In this document: positions 59,390 through 64,000 of the stretch, in pieces
How positions within the stretch are numbered: position 1 is the first letter of the stretch
How the letters are laid out: each line of letters opens with the position of its first letter
NCBI GenBank assembly: GCA_914767715.1
Contig: OU612066.1
Span: 29,796,283 to 29,860,282 of the forward strand
Source of the DNA: Membranipora membranacea
Taxonomy: Eukaryota; Bryozoa; Gymnolaemata; Cheilostomatida; Membraniporidae
DNA length: 64,000 nt
Direction of reading: 5' to 3'
Notes under the pieces: model-generated
Databases searched by the model: none
What the model was told of the DNA's origin: nothing
The model's input: the letters and a program-made list of their open reading frames with translations, nothing else
Position numbers and translations under genes: made by a program

Positions 59390-62300
59390 ATGGAGAAATT
59401 ATTGGCAATTGCGTGTTGCCTGTTGGTCACAGGAAATGCTTATAAACTATGTAGGTATTTATTTCTCTTTCCTTCTTTTACATTGAGGACATTATGTTCT
59501 ATTAATAATCTTAAATTGGTTGTCTCAGTTGCTAGCTGTTCATGCACTAAAATGTGGCACAGAGGGAGACATGCGGAGTAATTAAACTGTTTACATCAGG
59601 ATAAGAAATCACTTTTTTTTATCCGGCTATTCGCAACAGTTTTTGACCAAAATTTTGTATTCTTGCAGATAACTTCGAGTCATTTTGTGGGAAATCTCTC
59701 ACCTTAGGAAAGGAGGACACTCCCGGCGTGGTTGTGTTGGATTATAAAACCATAGAAAAATCTTCAAACTGCGCCCTGACTTTGTCTACCAACGATGAGG
59801 ATCTCATCATTAGCATCGCACTCAAGGTGATTTTTCGAGAGTCGAGCGCCCGGAGCACCTGGAGCGCCCGCAGCACACGGAGCACCTGGAGCGCCCGAAG
59901 CACCCGGAACACCCGGAGTACTCGGAGTACCCAGAGCACCCGGAGCGTCCGGAGCACCCGGAGTACCTGGAGCACCCCGAGCACCCCGAGCATCCCGAGC
60001 ACACCGAGCACCCGAGCACCCCGAAGAATTTTATAACAAGTTGATCACTATTATCTAGGGAAAACCTTGAACACTGCTAATTCAATATGCAATATTTTAT
60101 ATGTTATAGATTAATGTTTACTTAGTTAGATGTTTGAGTTTATCAATGATTTATGATTTTGTTACAGGGAGTCCACTTCAGAGATTGTAAATCAAGCGAG
60201 CTGGAGATAAAGGGTTTCGACTCTCTTGACAACTCCGAATCCCCTGAGCTAGGATCTGAGGTCGTGTTTAGTTCCTTACCTCATTTCTGTGGAAAGGAAA
60301 TCATCTCCCCTCAACCGATATCTGTGAACCAAGGCTATTACAATCCGAGAGTGTCCTTTGCCTATAAGGAGAATAATGAGACAGAACCCGCCTATTTTGA
60401 GTTCTACTATTCCGTCCGTAAGCTTAAATTTCACTTCTTTAATGTTTTGTTCCACCTTTGATTCGATTGATCACAAGTCCTGCTTTGATCTCTATGCAGA
60501 TATGGCTGGGAATCTCCAACCATCCTTAATTAATTCACTCTCCCTGCTTTCACAAGGTAGTTTGGGACTCTTTGCTTTAACTCTTTGTTTATATTACGAC
60601 ATAAGAGTTGTGTCCCCTACCAAATAGAAATAATAACTCCGAATGTTCATTTACAGCTGTTGTTTCTTTTTGCAGATTCAGCTATGGATGATAATCCAAT
60701 ATGGCCTGTTGTCACCACTACAGCAGCTCCCACATCCACAACCCTCCAAGAAGACACAACAGTTACCGCATCTACCAGCAGCGTTGATGAGACAACTACA
60801 GGCTCACCTGTGACCTCCACTCAGAAACCAGAAACAACCACAAAGATGGCAGAGGAAACAACCACAAAGATGGCGGATGACCCAACCACAATGAAGGCGG
60901 AGGCAACAACTACAAAGATGGCAGAGGAAACAACCACAACAATGGCTGATAAAACTTCCACAATGAGGGCGGATACAACAACCACAAAGATGGTAGATGA
61001 AACAACCACAAAGATGGCAGATGAAACAACCACAATGATGCCAAAGGAAACAACCATGAAGGTGGCTGGTGAAACAACTACAAAGATGGCAGATACAACA
61101 ACCACAAAGATGGCAGATGAAACAACCACAATGATGCCAAAGGAAACAACCATGAAGGTGGCTGATGAAACAACTACAAAGATGGCAGATACAACAACCA
61201 CAAAGATGGCAGATGAAACAACCACAATGATGCCAAAGGAAACAACCATGAAGGTGGCTGATGAAACAACTACAAAGATGGCGGATGAAACAACTACAAA
61301 GATGGTAGATGAGACAACCACAAAGATGGCGGATACAACAACCACCAAGATGGTAGACGAGACAACCACAAGGATGGTAGACGAAACAACCACAAATATG
61401 GCGGACACAACCACAAAGATGGCAGAGGAAACAACTACAGAACAGTCTGTCACCCCAACACAAAGTGACAGCACTACCAAAGAGAAACTGAAAATAGTCA
61501 CAGAAATTGACAACACATTACCAACAGAGACAATTCCTGTCACTAAAACAACACAGACCTTACCTGACAAAACAGCAACCACCAAAAAACTCCTCAGGTC
61601 CACCACTGCCAAACTCGTTAAATCAACAACTGCTAAAACGGTCAAATCAACAACAGAAGATGTGGATTCAACTACTGCAGCTGAATCAACTACTGTTTAT
61701 GTTGAAGATTCCACAACTGAGAGGCCAATAGAAACAACATCCACGGAAGAAACAACACAAGTCGAGGTTACAACTGAAAAAGTAACCACAAAAGCATCAA
61801 CAAATGTGCGCACAAGACCGACTCCCCAAGCAATCACTACGAGAGGTTCACACACAACTCAAAGTAGAACGTAAGTAGTGCCGAAGTATTTCACGGTAAA
61901 AAGTAAAGAGACGCCCTACTCATAAATATTTATTTGCCTACGGCCCACTGAATGTTTCCACACACAACAGACAAACTTTCATAAAGTGATTATTACTGAA
62001 ATGATGCAATATTTGGTTCATATTTTCAAAAAATATTCCAAGAAGAATAACATGCACCCAATAAAAATTAAAACGAGAAATTATTTGATGTCAGAGTTTC
62101 ATTAAATCAATTCTTCTTAAAAATTTACTTTCTTCACTCCAATTTTATTTAGATGTAAATGTGAAATTTGGGTCAAAGGATTTGGAGGTGTCGGTGAGGA
62201 AAAAAAGATAGATGTGAGCTACATCATGAGTCAGTTTGTCCGAGGGTCAATCAGTGATTCAAACTGTCACGATCAGTACAGATGTAACCAAATCTGCGAT

Positions 62301-63841
62301 AAGTACAGTAAGTTTCAGATCACTATTCTGCTATTCTTCGCCGTGCTTTTAGAATAAAACAACAGGTTTGACAACTTTCAAAGCAAAGAAAGTTGTATAT
62401 TATATTGATTTAATGTACATAATATTTTTCAGTCAACTTTGGAAAAAATCTGTTATTAAAAATCAAGGCATTCCATAAATGATTTTTTTAGTGAGTGATT
62501 ATATGGCTAATGGACTGGATACAAAGAGGAGGAAGTTTGGTGAAGAGACTGTCGGTATGTTAACTCAATAACTTTCTGGTCATTCTACATTAGCCTGTCT
62601 AGACTTAGTCCAACATGGTAGCGAAATTGTAGCAAAACACATATTTCTTGCGATTGACAATTATCGCAATTAGGGTCAGGCTTACCTTGTGCATAGGAAG
62701 ATCTATCTTATATATGATGTTTGAACTCACTTTGCATTATCACTAAGCATGAATATCATGTGGAGCTATAGACCATAGTCTTGTCTGTTACCCATAATGC
62801 ACTGCTCAACCTCAGGCTAAATGTCTAACTAGAGCTCCAAGTGCACCAAGCTGTCTAACGCTATCTTCATGACCCAACAAAAGATTCATATTTTGTCATA
62901 ATACAGGTGATTATGTTTGTACAAGTCTTGGTCAGCTGGTGTTGGACAACAAGCCAGCATCAGTAGCCCTTGTAGCGACTGCTAGAGGATGTACAGGGCA
63001 CAGCTTTGTCACTACACTCAGCTACAATTTCTGCTGTGTTGGATCAACATTCGCCTTTAAATCTGAATCCTGCTCAAAAGCTCCAGCAAGTCTTGCTGAT
63101 CCGCCTACTACCACCACTTTACCCACTACCACTTTACCAACTACCAGAGCTCGTCCAGTAGCGGCAGATTCCAAAACCAGAAGGTATGGTGTCAAAATTG
63201 GCAGGGTTATTGAAGTATCACTAAAAGGTCAAAACACACTGAGTAGTTGCAACCTTAGCATCAGCATTATAAACATACATGCTCACAGGAACCTCAGCTT
63301 ATTCTCAGCGATTTAATAAGCCGCAGCATCCTCAAAGTGTTGAGCTGTTTGTATGCTCTCACATTGATAACATATATGATATTGATAATATTAAAAAATT
63401 ATGAGCTTCGGCTTATCCCCAGAGGATTGATGTCTCTGAAAATACTTAACGATGATCTGAAGTTGCAACCGCTGTCAGTTGTTAAAACTGTAAAGTTAGT
63501 TACCTTTACATAAGAATGAAAAAAAGACACCCAAATGATGCCAAATTATTTGGAATTTTGATACCTGCTCATCGTACTATTATGTTATTTTGTTGGTTCC
63601 GATATGGAGATTGAAGGACTGTGTTCCAATCGACCCCAAATGTTTTTTATCTTGAAGTTATACTAATACACGTTTATCTCACATACATGCAGGTGTCAGT
63701 GTGATATACTAATACAGGTCAGCGGAGACGAGGATAAAAAGATTGATGTTGGTGATGTGAACTATAAGTACAGCAGAGAGTCCATACCAAACTCTGACTG
63801 TACAGATCAATATCGATGCTCATCTATATGCCGGAATCATG
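59390..63841 (+). CDS. Secreted CUB and mucin-like protein with repeated Cys-rich module (runs off the right edge)
   Basis: Eight exons so far: 59390-59450, 59670-59826, 60168-60417, 60676-61870, 62153-62307, 62492-62554, 62907-63183 and 63693-63841, about 769 residues, with a donor at the end of the last one. Residues 1-17 are a signal peptide (MEKLLAIACCLLVTGNA). About residues 20-155 form a CUB domain with four Cys (SFCG, SNCALTL, FRDCKSSELEI, HFCGKEI). Then about 390 residues of Thr-rich repeat built on an 8-residue TTTKMADE unit are probably O-glycosylated. Next comes a Cys-rich module (CKC..NC..YRC..IC, then VC..GC..NFCCVG), a Thr/Pro linker, and the start of a second module (CQC..DC..YRC..IC). 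The exon boundaries repeat with the module. I do not recognise the module. An extracellular mucus or matrix protein is an inference. The start lies 31 bases after an acceptor-like CAG. Confidence 0.82.
59838..60024 (+). repeat. GC-rich minisatellite, 9-base unit
   Basis: About twenty imperfect copies of GAGCACCCG-like 9-mers in an otherwise AT-rich gene. It begins about 12 bases after the exon 2 donor of the CUB/mucin gene, wholly inside intron 2. It is open in several frames on both strands because of its composition, but nothing suggests it is an exon. Confidence 0.85.
60833..61437 (+). repeat. Coding tandem repeat, 24-base unit with 96-base higher order
   Basis: The mucin-like region repeats an approximately 24-base unit encoding ETTTKMAD with variants. 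Between about 61031 and 61320 four units form a 96-base (32-residue) higher-order unit: the marker CACAATGATGCC starts at 61031, 61127 and 61223. All variation keeps the reading frame. Confidence 0.88.
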
Positions 63842-64000
63842 GTAAGTACAACCAGGTGTGAGGTTTGAGACAGCCAAGTTATTGAACTTATAGCTTCTCC
63901 CCTACATAGAATCATTTTATATTGGGTTTTATATTGAGTGTAAGTGTAATGTAGCTTTGATGTTGTGTAATGTATAAACATGTACATATCATTCCATTTA

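Noticed and set aside
59728-60036. A Ser-Thr-Arg-rich open frame on the plus strand, and minus-strand shadows, over the 9-base minisatellite.
   Set aside because: The frame continues past a good donor at 59827, and the CUB domain continues cleanly in the exon at 60168, so this is intron.
60804-61645. Two long open frames on the minus strand (219 and 274 codons) across the mucin repeat.
   Set aside because: They are the complements of the in-frame repeat on the plus strand; a repeat without stops in one frame is often open on the other strand. Their Cys/His/Gly- or Val/Ser-only composition has no domain character and no splice context.
1-64000. CRISPR arrays, operons, bacterial promoters or ribosome binding sites.
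   Set aside because: The window is intron-rich animal DNA; the tandem repeats seen are a coding VNTR and minisatellites without regular unique spacers.

Overview
This is animal (metazoan) nuclear DNA. Every recognisable gene is split into short exons (about 40-300 bases) with GT..AG introns of a few hundred to a few thousand bases, the non-coding DNA is AT-rich, and the gene set is that of a multicellular animal with cilia, Wnt secretion and an extracellular matrix. Six genes are recognised by family, and one large secreted gene at the right edge could not be assigned. Gene density (seven genes in 64 kb), compact introns and many small inverted-repeat elements suggest an invertebrate. The sequence alone does not let me name the phylum.

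Layout: (1) 390-11344, minus strand: N-terminal half of a TRPM-family cation channel; its pore half lies beyond the left edge. (2) 11345-14585: intergenic. (3) 14586-17358, plus: NDUFAF1 (CIA30), a mitochondrial complex I assembly factor, complete. (4) 18517-24114, plus: ZGPAT, a nuclear CCCH zinc-finger/Tudor/G-patch protein, complete. (5) 24881-36740, minus: KIF17, the homodimeric kinesin-2 motor, complete, converging on ZGPAT with probably overlapping 3' ends. (6) 39345-46981, plus: WLS (Wntless/Evi), the Wnt cargo receptor, complete. (7) 48446-53355, minus: a matrix metalloproteinase with prodomain, catalytic domain, hemopexin domain and a hydrophobic C-terminal tail; its signal-peptide exon was not found. 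(8) 59359 to the right edge, plus: a secreted protein with signal peptide, CUB domain, a long Thr-rich mucin-like repeat and at least two copies of an unfamiliar Cys-rich module.

The genes do not form one pathway; the order looks like an ordinary animal gene neighbourhood. The introns and spacers hold many small mobile-element relics: foldback elements (two with perfect 9-base target duplications), at least six tRNA-like elements, a C-rich dispersed repeat, and a 326-base direct duplication carrying a tRNA-like core.

The points most worth a second look are: the novel Cys-rich module and mucin repeat of the last gene; the presence of a splice-acceptor-like sequence 11-59 bases before the start codon in all six genes whose start is visible (possible spliced-leader trans-splicing or 5' UTR introns); the foldback family with 9-base target duplications; and the probably membrane-tethered metalloproteinase with an altered cysteine switch.
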